This document shows, piece after piece, positions 63,403-64,000 of a stretch of 64,000 nt of DNA. Position numbers and translations under genes: made by a program. Under the pieces are notes generated by a model. The model was not told where the DNA came from. It worked only from the letters and a program-made list of their open reading frames with translations, and ran no database searches. Origin of the DNA: Streptomyces aureocirculatus (lineage in GTDB: Bacteria > Actinomycetota > Actinomycetes > Streptomycetales > Streptomycetaceae); assembly GCF_000720475.1 (NCBI RefSeq), contig NZ_JOAP01000001.1:124001-188000 (forward strand). The letters are read 5' to 3'. Each line of letters opens with the position of its first letter. Position 1 is the first letter of the stretch.

Positions 63403-64000
63403 TCAGCCGTTGCCGCTGGTACTGCTGGTGCCCGAGTCGTCACCGATGGCGGCGGCGTTCCCCGCACTGCCGACGAGAGCGAGGGCGTCCGCGCAGGACA
63501 CGACCTCGATGCCCCGGCTGGGGAAGACGGCGTCCATGAAGAAGTCGTGCATGGCCTCGTCGCCGTCGGCGCAGCCGTCACGCAGCACGGTCAGCCGGTA
63601 GTCACGGTCTGCCGCGTCGTAGCACGTCGCCGCCACCATGGCGCTGGTCGCGACCCCGGCGACCGCGATCTTGCTGACGCCGCGTGCGCGGAGCACCAGG
63701 TCGAGATCCGTGCCGGCGAACGCGCTGGCCCGGCGTTTCACCACGACGACGTCCTCGTCGGCGACCGGCAGGGCGATCTCGGTGCCTGCCGAGCCCTCGT
63801 GGAAGGTGTCCCCGGCTTCGTGGAAGGCCTGGAACAGTGGGTTGTCCCGGGGCAGGTCGGTGCCGTTGCCGCGGAGGGCGAAGTGCACGAACACCACGAG
63901 GGCCCCGGCCGCGCGGGCGCGCGGGATCAGTTCGGTGAGCGGCGGCACGACCCGCTTGGCGAACGGGTAGTTGCTCGTGATGCCCTGCTGGATGTCGCCG
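63403..64000 (-). CDS. Isochorismatase-fold hydrolase; N-terminus beyond window
   Basis: The visible 198 residues lack the N-terminus, which lies past base 64000. The fold is recognised by GDIQQGITSNY near the edge (possible catalytic Asp upstream), ALVVFVHFALR, VKRRASAFAGTDLDLVLRARG and VAGVATSAMVAATCYDAADRDY, then LRDGCADGD. At the place of the usual nucleophile (GVATS-x-C-V) this protein has Met, so the classical Cys is missing. A Cys four residues later (AATCYD) could not easily take that role. It may bind rather than hydrolyse, as in many GVATSGVV-type paralogues. Confidence 0.85.
   Translation of the reverse strand, partial: GDIQQGITSNYPFAKRVVPPLTELIPRARAAGALVVFVHFALRGNGTDLPRDNPLFQAFHEAGDTFHEGSAGTEIALPVADEDVVVVKRRASAFAGTDLDLVLRARGVSKIAVAGVATSAMVAATCYDAADRDYRLTVLRDGCADGDEAMHDFFMDAVFPSRGIEVVSCADALALVGSAGNAAAIGDDSGTSSTSGNG

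Overview
The window is a 64 kb piece of a very GC-rich actinomycete chromosome, most likely Streptomyces or a close relative. The signs are extreme third-position GC, frequent GTG and TTG starts, and typical families: a SigB/SigF-type sigma factor, an MMPL exporter, a DUF574-type methyltransferase, a luciferase-like flavin enzyme, a CHAT/TPR protein and an Eis-type acetyltransferase. No tRNA, rRNA, CRISPR array or transposase was recognised. All assignments come from reading translations and motifs by eye; no database search was run.

Positions 1-19.7 kb are the edge of a hybrid PKS/NRPS cluster that continues to the left. The last AT-less PKS module (KS end, linker, KR, ACP, TE) reads rightward. 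A 4876-residue NRPS (A with inserted N-methyltransferase, T, C, A with inserted N-methyltransferase, T, C, A, T, C, A, T, TE) reads leftward towards it. A secreted S12 serine peptidase of beta-lactamase/DD-peptidase type lies between the two converging thioesterase ends. From 19.2 to 28.7 kb come a WGR/beta-propeller protein behind the relic of a lost ArsR-type regulator, a secreted seven-bladed propeller, a stress-type sigma factor, an MMPL exporter with its divergent TetR regulator, and a cytochrome P450.

From 28.7 to 38 kb lies a tightly coupled leftward operon of two unknown proteins and a TPR-CHAT protease whose CHAT domain is split by an 18-bp minisatellite. A rightward coupled operon of DUF3592-like membrane or scaffold proteins, including a 41-residue microprotein, faces away from it. 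A DUF574-type methyltransferase follows.

From 38 to 50 kb are mostly single genes: a SRPBCC protein, two methyltransferases, an M6 and an M1 metalloprotease, a poly-gamma-glutamate hydrolase family protein, an Eis-like acetyltransferase and an MFS exporter. One methyltransferase is preceded by an 11-bp-period repeat array and a leader with competing stem-loops.

From 50 to 64 kb are an MFS drug exporter coupled to a chimeric gene that joins the start of a class III/IV lanthipeptide synthetase to an AraC DNA-binding domain, a luciferase-like enzyme with an expanded repeat, and a decayed MerR/HEAT locus that still keeps its MerR-type promoter. After these come a DEAD-box helicase, a stand-alone ketosynthase, a lysozyme-like gene interrupted by an in-frame stop, a formyltransferase, a catalase and an isochorismatase-fold protein cut by the window edge.

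Two patterns run through the window. First, it holds many gene relics (ArsR, luciferase-like enzyme, membrane proteins, LanKC/AraC, HEAT/MerR), which suggests repeated small deletions. Second, it holds many short tandem repeats with 11-, 12-, 18- or 21-bp units, several inside coding sequences and always in frame.
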